Shown here piece by piece: positions 1 to 9,869 of a stretch of DNA of 64,000 nucleotides. Origin of the DNA: Agapetus fuscipes. Lineage: Eukaryota > Arthropoda > Insecta > Trichoptera > Glossosomatidae. The position numbers and the translations under genes were made by a program. Position 1 is the stretch's first letter, and each line of letters begins with the position of its first letter. Under the pieces are notes generated by a model. That model was given only the letters and a program-made list of their open reading frames with translations. It was not told the DNA's origin and did no database searches. Location of the stretch: contig OX637344.1 in NCBI GenBank assembly GCA_951799405.1, positions 3,906,001 to 3,970,000 of the forward strand, in the 5' to 3' direction.

Positions 1-155
1 ACAGATGTTATTGGGTAATTATTAATTCATTAAAAAAAATGAATTATGAATTGATGATATTAATACCTGTTTAATAATACTCTTCACAAATCTATTTAAA
101 AAAAAAAGGCCTGGAACACAATTTAGATTTTTCAAAATCACGATGAAAAAGAACA

Positions 156-201
156 TCACGACGACAGAGCACTGGAGAGACGAATTGAAGCGTTCGAGAT
201 G
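156..201 (+). pseudogene. short LINE coding fragment
   Basis: The plus strand reads ..ALERRIEAFEM, the stretch that precedes YRKMLRISW in the LINE fragment on the minus strand at 34.5-34.9 kb. Only about 45 bp remain and the fragment runs straight into a LINE-tail unit of another family. Confidence 0.4.
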
Positions 202-460
202 TAATCTAATCTAATCTTATCTAAGTTGCAAAGAGATATATTGACCTTTAAAATTCATATTAAATGCATGCCCTCAAACAGGAACGTGTAAGTTCGTGCG
301 TATAATTACTGCATGTGTACCTACTTACAATTTAAAATCAAAACCAAAAATGGACATAAGCCCTGCAACCTTGGCCGACCTTCCCTGAAACAGAGGTGAC
401 ATTGGCAAGGTAAACCATTTTTTACAGTATGGGTATTCTCGTAGTCTCATACCAACCTAT
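202..460 (-). repeat. LINE-tail unit (solo copy)
   Basis: About 250-bp repeat matching the 3' UTR of the LINE at 2053-5423. Read on the minus strand it starts at GGTTGGTATGAG, passes GGTTCACTTTGCCAATGTCACC and CAAGAGTTGCAGGGC-like blocks, and ends in a GATTA-type tail (TAATCTAATCTAATC on the plus strand). No LINE coding sequence is attached. Confidence 0.75.
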
Positions 461-614
461 ATGTTCATTTGAGATTGGATTTTAATGTTTTAAGTCCACA
501 TGTGGCATGTGTAAGCGCGAACTTATACGTGTCTACTTATGCGAATGCATTTACATAATATGAACCTTAAATGGAATATAGTTTTACAAATTACATTATA
601 GATTACTATTATAG
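459..614 (+). repeat. LINE-tail unit, 3' half
   Basis: Plus-strand 3' half of the same unit (TTCATTTGAGATTGGATTTT, then GTGTAAGCGCGAACTT, ending ATTATAGATTA). It abuts the preceding minus-strand copy head to head. Confidence 0.65.
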
Positions 615-1160
615 CGTCCTATCTTCGTTGAATTTATTGTTGAAAAATGCCTGAACATCGTAGGGTTAGGTATATTTTGATATGCAAAAATGGTTAACAT
701 CCCTTTGGGGTCAGAACGAAGCCTTTTTCAAGGACCTTTGTCCTTTATGAACTAAAGGACATTTATGTACCGGCCTCTGTTGTTAGGGTAATGTGTACTA
801 GAAAATGTTTTCCTAATTTATGTCAACGATGGAGTTTGTATGAGAATTGAGAAAAAAATTGATAGTGAAGAGAATGAGAATAATTATAATCTGTTTATTT
901 ATTATTTTTATTTAAAAAAAAAATTGTAAGGAGAAATGCAATTCACCAACCTATTTTGCCTGGCCAGAAACAGGTATTAACGTTATAAATTAATAATGAA
1001 TTATTTAAATCAAAACAGTGTTTTGATTTAAATCTTCAATTAAATAAATAAAATAATATTGAATTATTTAATATTTTTAATGAATTATTATTAATTAAAA
1101 ACTACCCAATGGCATCTGTTGAACCAAGTTCGAATATATTGTCGATAGAACATGACGCAA
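615..1160. other. AT-rich DNA without a gene
   Basis: No coding signal. It holds an exact palindrome around AAATCAAAACAGTGTTTTGATTT-type sequence at about 1009-1031. The block GAGAAATGCAATTCACCAAC at about 932 recurs near 21.72 kb, so it belongs to an unnamed repeat. Confidence 0.5.
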
Positions 1161-1236
1161 GCGGGGTTCGAACGAGCGTTAGTGACGATAACGCTAATTC
1201 GAGTGCCGATGCCTTATCCCTCGACCATCCCAGCAA
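1161..1236 (-). repeat. tRNA-Ser/Leu-like SINE head fragment
   Basis: On the minus strand this reads GCTGGGATGGTCGAG, then GATAAGGC, CACTCGAA, and GTTCGAACCCCGC. That resembles a class II tRNA: an A box near the 5' end, a long variable region and a B box. A second copy lies at 36.11-36.20 kb. It is a SINE head or tRNA-derived relic, not a functional tRNA gene, because the acceptor arms do not pair cleanly. Confidence 0.4.
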
Positions 1237-1299
1237 TGTTTTGTCGGAGTCGTATCCGACAGAATTAGGACACGGACACTCTTCTACGCTAAAATAGTC

Positions 1300-2052
1300 A
1301 CAAACTGAAATTTCAGAGAAAAATGTTGTCTTATCCAGATTTTCAGCAGTTACTTAATTGAGGATTGTCCTGATGGATGGAAGTGTGTTTGGATTTTTTT
1401 GACGTCTACAAAATGTTATTGTTTCAAGTAAATAAATAAATATTCAACATTCAAAATATAAATAAAATATTCAATAATACTCAGACTCTACTTCAATTAA
1501 TAAGAGCAAAACTTATATTTACATTTTGTTGTAATACAAGTGAAAACAAAATGGATTTGTCGATGGACAAAATTTGTCGTAAATGTCTACACGAAAACGA
1601 AAAAAAAAAATACATCATTAAATGAAATAAGGGATCAAAAGAGTCTGCAGGCGTATAAAGACACGATAATTTGGATGTGAAGTTTTAAAGGGAAAGGCAA
1701 TAGTTTGTGTTTGCATCTTTTCAAGAAAAATTTTTGGTACATAACCTCAACTATTTTAAAAATTTTTTGGAACAAAAACAAAATTATTGGAAGGAAAAAA
1801 TACAACTTGTGTCCTACCTACCTGATTCAAGAGGACAACATGGCACATGACGCTAAATTAAAATTGTGGACTTTTATATGGACAATGTATTATTTGTTTT
1901 TTTTTAACTATTTTTATTTTTTTTCTTTGTATATTTATTAACTTTACTTTTAACTTTTTTATGTTTCAATTTTATGTTTTTTAGCTATATATATTTTTTG
2001 TTCTGTGTACTATATTTACTAACTTAAGTTTTTCAAATTTTGTTATGTAGAA
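1300..2052. other. AT-rich 5' flank of the LINE
   Basis: No convincing gene. Part of this is probably the LINE 5' UTR, but its 5' boundary and target duplication are not visible. A tiny frame at about 1551 (start MDLSMDKICRKCLHE) contains a CxxC pair but stops after 22 codons, downstream of an A9 run. Confidence 0.4.
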
Positions 2053-5049
2053 ATGGCCACCCACAATAATTTTGTACGTGCACGTTGTGGAAATGCCGCC
2101 ACTAATTTTCATAGAAAGAATGAATGGGTTTTCGGGACATGGAATGTAAGGAAGATGAATGATTGCAAGGAGAAAGAAATTATGAATGTAATGAAAGAGA
2201 AACGAATAAAAGTAATGGGTGTGACTGAAACAAAAATGAAAGGGAATGGTGAGAAAGTATTAGTGAACGGTGAATTGTATATTTGGTCAGGTGTGGAAGA
2301 TGGGAATGAAAGGCAAGGTGTAGGTGTGATTGTGAGTGAGTGTGTAAAAGGATGTATAACAGGTTATCGAAGAGTTTCTCCCAGGATTTTGGTTGTCAAA
2401 TTCAAAATTAACAGTTTGAGACTTTTCTTGGTTGCCTGTTATGCTCCTGTTGATTCAGAGTGTATGGAGGTGAGAATGAGTTTTTGGAATGAATTGAATG
2501 CGGTTGTGCATGAAAGGAAGAATAATGAAAACATTGTAATTTTAGGTGATATGAATGGATGGATAGGTGCACAGAGAGATGAATGTTTGAAAATAATTGG
2601 TCCTGGTGGGAGAGGTGTAGTCAATGATAATGGGCGACATCTGATTGCTTTGTGTGCGGAGCACAGTCTTTTTGCATCGAATACTTGGTTTCTGCATAAG
2701 GATGTGCATCTGTACACGAGGCAGATTGTGGGAAGTCGCACAATCATTGACTACATCTGTGTGGATGAAAGATTGAGAGGAGCCGTAAGAGATAGCCGTG
2801 TCTACCGGGGGCCTGAAATAGGCAGTGACCACTATCTCTTATGTGCTAAAATAATGATTGGTGAAGTAAGAAAGAAGAAACGCAAGAGGCAAGTAAGATT
2901 GCCTAGAATAAAAGTAGAAAGGCTGAATGAAGAAAATGTGAAAGAGAAGTATGTATCAGAGCTCCACAAAATTTTAAGTGTGAGTGAACTTGAGAAGAGT
3001 GTGTGTGGAAAAGATATTGAAAGTATGTGGAAAGATCTGAAAGAAGGAATGACTGAATGCGCTAAAAAAGCATGTGGGGTAACGAAAGGTGGAAGATTGA
3101 AAGGAGATGCCTGGTGGAATGATAGAGTGAAAGAAGCTGTGAAAGTTAAGAAAAAGTGTTATGAAAATTGGCTGAATGATAGAAATGATAGAAAGCTAGA
3201 AGACGAATATAAGACAGCTAAGAGAATGGCGAAGACTATAATTTATGAAAGCAAGATGAATGAACAAAGAAAGATTGATGAAAGGATTAACAGAAGTTTC
3301 ACCGACAGTAAGAAGGAATTTTGGAGGTGGATCAATGCGGATAAAAATAAATCCTCTGCATTGACCACTCCAGGAGTCAAAAGTGCTGCCGGTGAGATGG
3401 TATGGGAGAATGAAGAAGTATGCAAGAGATGGAAGAACTATTTTCAAGAAATTTTTGGTCAGGGTGAAAGAAGAGTTTATGAACAGATAGATGAAGAGAA
3501 TGAATTGAATATTTTGAAAGAAGAAATGAAAGTATCTATTTCACGTCTGAAGAATGGGAAGTCTGCTGGGTTTGATGGTATAAATGGTGAAATGTTGAAA
3601 GCAGGAGGTGAATGTGTGATAGATTGGATGTACGAATTATGTAAGCTTTGTGTGAATGCAGGAGTAGTACCGATGGATTGGAGGAAGGCAGTCATTGTTC
3701 CCATTTACAAAGGTAAAGGGGACAAAAAAGACTGTCAGAACTTCAGACCAATCAGTATACCAGGAAAAGTCTTCTGTAAGGTGATTATAAAAAATGTGAT
3801 TCTGACTACTAGTGAAAGGATTTCCGATATACAGTCCGGCTTTATGGCCGGTAGAGGCTGTGTTGATCAGATTTTTACTCTACGACAACTTGTTGAAAAA
3901 CAATTGTCGATGAGGCGGAAGCTGTTCACGGCCTTTGTAGATCTGGAAAAGGCTTTTGACTCAGTGGACAGAGGTATGTTATGGGATGTTTTGAAAGCAT
4001 ACGGAGTGAATGGGGCTCTCCTAGGTGCGGTGCATGCAAACTATGAAAATAGTAAGGCATGTGTCCGTATTGATGGTGAGTATAGCGAGTGGTTTGAAGT
4101 TTATAAGGGTGTGAGGCAAGGATGTGTGATGAGTCCATGGCTATTTAACATAGTTATGGACAAGTGTGTCAGGGATGCTAGACTTAATGATTGTGGATTG
4201 ATGATAGGAGAGAGCAAAGTGAGTGTTCTACTGTATGCAGATGATGCAGTTCTTGTATCTGATTCTGCAGTAGAATTGCAAACAATGCTCTCTAGATTGA
4301 ATGAAGCTTTGTTAGGTAACCATTTGAAGTTGAATGCAAGTAAGACGAAAGTATTGATTTTTGAAAGAGATGATGAAAATATGAATTATGAATTTAAAAT
4401 TAATGGAATGAATGTTGATGTCGTAAATGAGTTTGTATACCTGGGAAGTAAGTTTGAAAAAGATGGAAGAATGACCGGTGAATTTGAAAGAAGAATAATG
4501 AAAGGCAGGTGCGTACTGGGTGCTACCGCTAGCATCGCCAGGAACCAGAATCTCTCAAAAAATGTTAGATTGGCGGTGCACGGTGGTATACTAGTGCCAA
4601 CCTTGATGTATGGAAGTGAAGCCTGGACGGTGAGTGAAAGGGAAATTAGTAAAGTCCATACAGTAGAAATGGACTATCTAAGAAGTATGATTGGGAAAAA
4701 ACGAAGTGACAGGGTGAGGAATGATTTTGTAAGAGAAGAATGTGGTGTAAGGGAAAGTGTGAAAGTGAAGATTAAAAGAAGTATGTTAAGATGGTTCGGG
4801 CATTTGGAGAGAATGAGTGATGAAAGATTGACGAAGAAAGTATATGTTGCTAGAATAGATGGATGTCGTGGTAGAGGAAGACCGAGAAAAGTATGGAAGG
4901 ATCAAATCTCTGAAATAGCGAATGAATGGGATATCCAGAGTCATAATAAAAGGAGGACTTGTATGAAAAAAGTTATGACTCTGGATGAAATGAAAGAAGT
5001 ATGCAAGGACAGGAAGAAGTGGCGGCTAATCTGCAATGCTGATTTTTAA
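2053..5049 (+). CDS. LINE ORF: endonuclease-reverse transcriptase (RTE-like)
   Basis: Intact 998-residue polyprotein of a non-LTR retrotransposon, expected to nick target DNA and reverse-transcribe its own RNA at the nick. The N-terminal AP-type endonuclease covers about residues 25-265: TWNVRK (Asn31), TETK (Glu59), GDMN (165-168), IDYI (Asp233) and SDH (258-260). The reverse transcriptase covers about 510-800: FRPIS, FVDLEKAFD (Asp630), GVRQGCVMSP and YADD (728-731). The C-terminal part (YGSEAWT, LRWFGHLERM, RGRGRPRKVW) is typical of RTE-like proteins, and no zinc knuckle is seen. All catalytic residues are present and there is no stop or frameshift, so the copy may be competent. The ATG at 2053 sits about 25 codons before the first domain motif. 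A truncated sister copy lies at 39.7-41.0 kb. RTE assignment is by motif only; a related clade is possible. Confidence 0.9.
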   Translation: MATHNNFVRARCGNAATNFHRKNEWVFGTWNVRKMNDCKEKEIMNVMKEKRIKVMGVTETKMKGNGEKVLVNGELYIWSGVEDGNERQGVGVIVSECVKGCITGYRRVSPRILVVKFKINSLRLFLVACYAPVDSECMEVRMSFWNELNAVVHERKNNENIVILGDMNGWIGAQRDECLKIIGPGGRGVVNDNGRHLIALCAEHSLFASNTWFLHKDVHLYTRQIVGSRTIIDYICVDERLRGAVRDSRVYRGPEIGSDHYLLCAKIMIGEVRKKKRKRQVRLPRIKVERLNEENVKEKYVSELHKILSVSELEKSVCGKDIESMWKDLKEGMTECAKKACGVTKGGRLKGDAWWNDRVKEAVKVKKKCYENWLNDRNDRKLEDEYKTAKRMAKTIIYESKMNEQRKIDERINRSFTDSKKEFWRWINADKNKSSALTTPGVKSAAGEMVWENEEVCKRWKNYFQEIFGQGERRVYEQIDEENELNILKEEMKVSISRLKNGKSAGFDGINGEMLKAGGECVIDWMYELCKLCVNAGVVPMDWRKAVIVPIYKGKGDKKDCQNFRPISIPGKVFCKVIIKNVILTTSERISDIQSGFMAGRGCVDQIFTLRQLVEKQLSMRRKLFTAFVDLEKAFDSVDRGMLWDVLKAYGVNGALLGAVHANYENSKACVRIDGEYSEWFEVYKGVRQGCVMSPWLFNIVMDKCVRDARLNDCGLMIGESKVSVLLYADDAVLVSDSAVELQTMLSRLNEALLGNHLKLNASKTKVLIFERDDENMNYEFKINGMNVDVVNEFVYLGSKFEKDGRMTGEFERRIMKGRCVLGATASIARNQNLSKNVRLAVHGGILVPTLMYGSEAWTVSEREISKVHTVEMDYLRSMIGKKRSDRVRNDFVREECGVRESVKVKIKRSMLRWFGHLERMSDERLTKKVYVARIDGCRGRGRPRKVWKDQISEIANEWDIQSHNKRRTCMKKVMTLDEMKEVCKDRKKWRLICNADF

Positions 5050-5423
5050 TGTTGGTTTATTGGCTTGCTACATTTTTTGCATAAGACATTTTTTTTTTTT
5101 TTTTTACTTTTTTTGTATAGATTTATTTTTAAGGTTTTGTTGTTTTCTTATACTTAAATGTTATTTTTTACTCGTATTCCTTGACTTATAGGTTGGTATG
5201 AGGCTGACCACCCATACTGTAAAAAATGGTTCACTTTGCCAATGTCACCCCTGTTTCAGGGAATGTCGGCAAGAGTTGCAGGGCTTATGTTCATTTGAGG
5301 TTTGGATTTTATTTGTAAGTACACAATCAGCATTTGTAAGCGCGAACTACACGTGTTTGTTTGTGGGCATACATCTGAGAGCTTTGAATGAATATATCCT
5401 TGCAACTTAGATTATAGATAGAC
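5050..5423 (+). repeat. LINE 3' UTR and tail
   Basis: Follows the LINE stop codon directly. It contains a T-rich stretch, then CCTTGACTTATAGGTTGG at about 5180 and the unit seen in many solo copies, ending GCAACTTAGATTATAGATA. The same order (ORF end, then this 3' UTR) occurs at 40.6-40.99, 55.2-55.7 and 61.26-61.62 kb, and across the Gypsy insertion at 10.5/16.3 kb, so it belongs to the LINE. Confidence 0.85.
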
Positions 5424-5494
5424 TTCGTGAAAGTTCATTTTAATACAATAAAATAAAAATTGCTTTGTTTTAATTCACATGAGTTTATTTTTTA

Positions 5495-5539
5495 ACACGA
5501 CCAGTTTCGGGAGAAGCAGTACCTCCCATCTTCAGGTGT
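5495..5539 (-). ncRNA. hammerhead-like ribozyme motif (inverted arm)
   Basis: Mirror copy of the motif at 6128-6172, on the minus strand. It has the same core order CTGAAGA, stem II, GAAA, two-pair stem III and an ACAC/GTGT stem I. Confidence 0.55.
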
Positions 5540-5611
5540 AAATAGAAACTAACATAGAATACAGAATTACGAAGCAAGGATTTAAATTACAGAAGGGGAG
5601 GGGGAAGTTGT

Positions 5612-6085
5612 ATGTGGGCGGGGCGTAATAGGACTAACATTAAGCCCGCGTTCTACACAAATAACAACTTAAAAACTATCCTCTTTAACTCAAAAAATAA
5701 AATTGACCTCATGATGAAAAGTGGAGTTTATGAGATCTCTTGTGGAGATTGTGAACTGAAGTACATCGGACAAACTGCAAGAAATCTAAAAACTAGAATT
5801 CAAGAACACCGCCGTTGCCTAACAAGCAACGGTCACTCTGGATTCGCCAACCACATTATTGAGTCCAACCATTCCTTCCACACTCACAAGTTAAAACTCC
5901 TTCACCCCATTCCCCACAAAGGTAAAGTTATGAACAACTTTGAAAACCTAGAAATCCAAAAAAATATCAATTCTGAAAATAATCTCCTAAATAATATCCT
6001 ATTTCCTAACACTTCACCTCTACTTTCTATGTTTCCTATTACGCCCCGCCCACATACAACTTCCCCCTCCCCTTCTGTAATTTAA
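5612..6085 (+). pseudogene. GIY-YIG endonuclease fragment of a Penelope-like element
   Basis: A 157-codon frame. Residues about 35-75 show the GIY-YIG nuclease signature: GVYEISCGDC (a GIY variant with a CxxC pair), KYIGQTARNLKTR (the YIG part and following Arg) and an HRR cluster. In full elements this domain follows the reverse transcriptase and makes the target nick. Here the upstream enzyme is gone. The ATG lies inside the left inverted repeat, and the last ~17 codons read through the right arm, so neither end is native. Expression as a functional protein is unlikely. Confidence 0.75.
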
Positions 6086-6127
6086 ATCCTTGCTTCGTAA
6101 TTTTGTATTCTGTGTTAGTTTCTATTT

Positions 6128-6172
6128 ACACCTGAAGATGGGAGGTACTGCTTCTCCCGAAACTGGTCGTGT
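6128..6172 (+). ncRNA. hammerhead-like ribozyme motif
   Basis: Type I layout: stem I ACAC (6128-6131) with GTGT (6169-6172); core CTGAAGA (6132-6138); stem II GGGAG/CTCCC (6140-6144 with 6154-6158); GAAA (6159-6162); and a minimal stem III AC-TG-GT ending at C6168, the expected cleavage residue. One unpaired base (T6139) sits between the core and stem II. Penelope-like elements are known to carry hammerheads with very short stem III. Activity is inferred. Confidence 0.6.
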
Positions 6173-6734
6173 TAAAAAATAAACTCATGTGAATTAAAAC
6201 AAAGCAATTTTTATTTTATAGTATAAAAATGTTGTCGCTTGTGATCGAAGATTATAGATACATGAAATGTGTGAGTTACATTTAGTGATGATCAAAATAC
6301 GGCGTAGACGAATTGGGAATCCCTTTCTTCGTAACACAACGATTTGTAAATATATATATATATATATATATCCGTGAATAGATGAAAGCTTCCAAAAGTA
6401 CATTTTATCTTCTAAATTTTCATAGTCTCGATGTTTAGAAATACATTTAAATTGCAAAACAGGCATTTTTATCATGAGAAAATGTGGGTAATAGTTCCCA
6501 AAATATTCAAGTCAACAGTATACGTATTATAATAGCATATATCTACGTCTTTAAGGCTTCGCGTCTTTTAAAGCAGATATGTGAAAACGCAAACGTCGTG
6601 AAAAAACGCTCAAAGGGGAAATTCGCGTACACTGGCAATAAAAAAGCAATGCGTCTATGTGTGTGTGTTCCGCGTCAACATTGGGAACGCATAATTCCCG
6701 CGAAATTGAAAATATCACGTCGCCTTACCTCTCC

Positions 6735-7058
6735 AACATATCTTCAGGTACCTATATAATATCATGAGGTACCTACAGAATATCTTAAAGTACGTGCGTG
6801 TAGAGTATCTTAAGGTGCATGAGCGTAGAACATCTTGAAGTACCTACATAATATCTTTCGGTACCTGAGCGTAGAACATCTTGAAATACCTACAGAATAT
6901 CTTCAGGTACCTGCAGAATATCTTGAGGTACCTGAGAGAAGAATACCTTGAAATACCCACAGAATATCTTCAGGTACCTGCAGAATATCTTGAGGTACCT
7001 GAGCGTACGATATCTTGAGGAACCAATATAATATCTTGAGGTCCCTACAAATAAGAAC
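6735..7058 (+). repeat. degenerate minisatellite, left part
   Basis: Irregular tandem repeats built from AATATCTTGAGGTACCT and ACATCTTGAAGTACCT blocks, with a period of roughly 25-45 bp. It continues at 7379-7560 after a SINE insertion. No coding frame is expected. Confidence 0.75.
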
Positions 7059-7378
7059 GTGCCGTCGTCCAGTGGCAACACTTCGTATTCGTAAATGGAA
7101 GTTTGTGGGTTCGAACCCCAAGATAGAACCCCGAACCAAAATATATATACCATTTCTATTTTCAAATATGCTCTTCGCTCGGTTGAAAAATTCATAAAAC
7201 CTTTACCAAAAACCTGTCACTAAAGTTCCATCCAGCCTTACAGCAACCGGGTCTTGCTTGAGTATTGGCGCTTCTTAGCGACGAACAAGCTCGTAAACAC
7301 CTCTGCGGTACTACAACAAGTTTCATAGACCCCTAGAGTCTCTGAAATATAAGGAGTCTCTCGCACAGCATTTCTTAC
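7059..7378 (+). mobile_element. tRNA-derived SINE family B, inside the minisatellite
   Basis: Head CCAGTGGCAACACTTCG...TGGGTTCGAACCCC gives pol III A-box-like and B-box (GGTTCGAAC) sequences. The body has GCTCTTCGCTCGGTTGAAAA and CCATCCAGCCTTACAGCAAC, and the tail runs through CATAGACCCCTAGAGTCTCTG to CACAGCATTTCTTACAAAA. It splits the flanking minisatellite, so it is younger than the array. Confidence 0.8.
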
Positions 7379-7560
7379 AAAAAAGTAGGATATTTTGAGT
7401 TACCTACAGAATATCTGAGGTACCTGCAAGCAGGACATATTGAGATACCTGCAGAATATCTTAAGGTACCAACAGAAAATCTTGAGGTACCTTAAAGTTG
7501 AATATATTGAGGTAACTGCGCGTAGACCATCTTGAGGTACCTACATATTACCTAGAAGAA
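7379..7560 (+). repeat. degenerate minisatellite, right part
   Basis: Continuation of the GAATATCTTGAGGTACC array beyond the SINE. Confidence 0.7.
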
Positions 7561-8340
7561 ATATCTCGTGAAGTAATAGCATACGCAGCAGGCGTGTTTT
7601 TGACAGTGCAAGATTGAACTTATCTGGCAGCCATGTTCAAAGTAATCTTGAGGGCATTATAGGTGGCTATGGAGAGTATGTGTACAACAGGGACGTGCAT
7701 CCCATACAGGCACATACGCCTGTTAGGTAGGCAATATATGGTAAAAAATCATTAATACTTGATATTGAGATTTAAAATTTAAATTCGATTGTAGCCATTG
7801 TTAGCACTTCAGTCGATTTCAAATGAGTTATTTTAAAGGAATGGGAGAAAATATTTATTCTGAAATGTATTTGCCTGTACCCTATGCACGCGTCTGGTGT
7901 ACTATTAGGTAGATGTTTATTGAAAATTATGTAATAGAAGACAAAACAGTGAAGTATTTGTATTCCGGCGGAGCACAAAACAATCAACATGAACATCTTC
8001 TATTCGCTGTGCTGATAGATTCATTTGCATTTACCAAATAACAGCTTCTCAAGGTCTATCTATCCTCACAGCAACGGGGTCTTGCTTATTTTTTTTTGGT
8101 GCACAACAGTTTACCCTAATTACAGTGCACCCTCACAGCAATCAATAAGGTGGGAGAAACTCTTTCACTATACTTTTATAGGTGGAACAAGCTTGCAGAG
8201 GGCTCTTAAAGTGCTTTTTAAGCAGGAACAGCGAATACTAAAATATAAACCTTACGAATCTTTCTTTACTTATTTAAGAAAAACAACTGCAACCTTACAA
8301 GCTTAATCAATATTTATTTCAGGTTCAGGTTTCAGGTAAG
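7561..8340. other. no gene; weak SINE remnant
   Basis: No supported coding sequence. Between about 8046 and 8214, phrases such as CTCACAGCAACGGGGTCTTGCTT and GGAACAAGCTTGCAGAGGGCTCTT match the body and tail of SINE family B with many changes and insertions. Confidence 0.4.
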
Positions 8341-8574
8341 CTGGTTGGTATGAGGACCAGCCATACTGTAAAAACATGTTTCACTTTGCCAATGTCACCC
8401 CTCTGTCAGGGAAGGCTGGAAAAAGTTGTAGGGCTTATGTTTATTTGAGGTTTGGATTTTATTTGTAAGTACACATTCAGCATGTGTAAGCGCGAACTAC
8501 ACGTGTTTGTTTGTGGGCATGCATTTGAGAACTTTAAATTAATATATCCTTGCAACTTAGATTATAGATTATAG
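8341..8574 (+). repeat. LINE-tail unit (solo copy)
   Basis: Near full-length solo unit from GGTTGGTATGAGGACCAGCC to CAACTTAGATTATAGATTATAG. No LINE coding sequence precedes it. Confidence 0.8.
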
Positions 8575-9220
8575 AAGCAATAAACAGTATTGTTACGATG
8601 TATTCAATTTAATAAAAACTTCCGTTAAAATATTTTGAGATTTCGTTCATATTTGCTTCAGCCACACTACGGTCGCTTGACTACTTATTAGCTCGACAGC
8701 TCCGATACTAGTCTGCGCTACAGACAATTTTAGCCCTTATATACATAGTATAACACTAGGACGATTTTCGAAACATCGCGAACTGGAGCATGTGAGACTT
8801 TGCCAGAATCTTTGAGTAAACACTAGTACAATTAGGCAAACACCTACATATAGAGACATATTCACACAAGTAAAATAACACACGCAGACACACAACCACA
8901 CATTTCTAAAAATATATTATGGCCTTTAATGTTTGTAACGCGAGCTGCCTACTTCGGCAGCCATTTTGAAAACCACTGAAAATAGGCCTGAACTTTAGGT
9001 GGTGTCGCTTCAAGAGGCAATATCGAAAGCAAGCAAGGCCAATCCCCCCAGTAGGTAATACTAGCGGGGATCAGGCCTCTTACAAAAGCCTTTTCAATAA
9101 CGAAAAGATTTGAACACTAAGTCGGGGATGGCGTGTTCAGGTAGACCTCTTATATTTATACCTCTACTCCAAATTCAGTTTAACTCAACCATCGAATTTT
9201 CGAAAAAAAACACATTAAAA
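8575..9220. other. no gene recognised
   Basis: Unique-looking DNA with several short cytosine-rich patches. A frame entering the minisatellite from 9128 is open but has no recognisable domain. Confidence 0.4.
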
Positions 9221-9718
9221 CCAAAACCACTATTTCAGACTATTCCAAGACCACTATTTCAGACTGTTCCAAGACCACTTTTTCAGGCATTTCCAAGGCC
9301 ACTATTTCAGACTATTCCAAGGCCACTATTTCAGACTATTCCAAGACCACTATTTCAGACTATTCCAAGGCCACTATTTCAGACTATTCCAAGACCACTA
9401 TTTCAGACTTTTCCAATACCACTATTTCAGACTATTCCAAGAACACTATTTCAGACTATCCCAAGACCACTATTTCAGACTATTCCAAGAACATTATTTC
9501 AGACTATTCCAAGACCACTATATCAGACTATCCCAAGAACACTATTTCAGACTATTCCAAGACCACTATTTCAGACTATTCCAAGAACATTATTTCAGAC
9601 TATTCCAAGAACACTATTTCAGACTATTCCAAGACCACTATTTCAGACTATTCCAAGAACATTATTTCAGACTATTCCAAGAACACTATTTCAGACTATT
9701 CCAAGGCCACTATTTCAG
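9221..9718 (+). repeat. 24-bp minisatellite, about 21 units
   Basis: Twenty complete 24-bp units plus a final partial unit, in exact phase (first unit at 9221, last partial unit at 9701). The variable sites are CCAAGACCAC/CCAAGAACAC/CCAAGGCCAC and TTCCAA/TCCCAA. Since 24 is divisible by 3, one frame stays open and reads PRPLFQTI or PRTLFQTI repeats (ATG at 9128, stop at 9736). The changes alter amino acids freely, and nothing else marks it as coding. Confidence 0.9.
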
Positions 9719-9796
9719 TTTTCATCCATTTTTTGATTATGGTTAACGCTAAGACTGAGTTTCACCTTCCACTTAACCTTATGTTTTATTTTAATA

Positions 9797-9868
9797 AAAG
9801 TGGCATACATCTGAGAGCTTTAAATGAATATATCTTTGCAACTTAGATTATAGATTATAGATTATAGG
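9797..9868 (+). repeat. LINE-tail unit, 3' end only
   Basis: GTGGCATACATCTGAGAGC to a GATTATA tandem tail, truncated at its 5' side. Confidence 0.65.
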
Positions 9869-9869
9869 T

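Larger units (their letters stand above)
1..1119. mobile_element. TIR-bounded DNA element, left end at window edge
   Basis: The first ~45 bases and the reverse complement of about 1070-1119 match: both begin ACAGATG, followed by ATTGGGTA and an AT-rich stretch ending in AATTCATT. This gives terminal inverted repeats about 1.1 kb apart. No transposase frame lies between them. The interior holds two LINE-tail units and AT-rich filler, so it is a non-autonomous element or a scaffold that collected later insertions. The outer left flank and its target duplication lie outside the window. Confidence 0.5.
5448..6219 (+). mobile_element. Penelope-like element remnant with inverted terminal copies
   Basis: A 186-bp sequence at 6034-6219 is repeated in inverted orientation at 5448-5633 with about two mismatches. 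Between the arms is a plus-strand frame with a GIY-YIG endonuclease, the domain carried by Penelope-like elements. Each arm contains a hammerhead-type hairpin, another known feature of these elements. The reverse transcriptase is missing, so this is a strongly 5'-truncated copy with an inverted terminal repeat attached. Confidence 0.8.

Noticed and set aside
1551..1620. ZAD-like zinc finger start (KICRKCLHE)
   Set aside because: Only 22 codons and one CxxC; too short to support a gene.
9221..9718. CRISPR array
   Set aside because: Contiguous units without spacers, in a eukaryotic context.
9128..9736. Minisatellite frame as a repetitive protein gene
   Set aside because: A 24-bp period keeps any stop-free frame open; no signal peptide, no flanking exons and free amino-acid variation.
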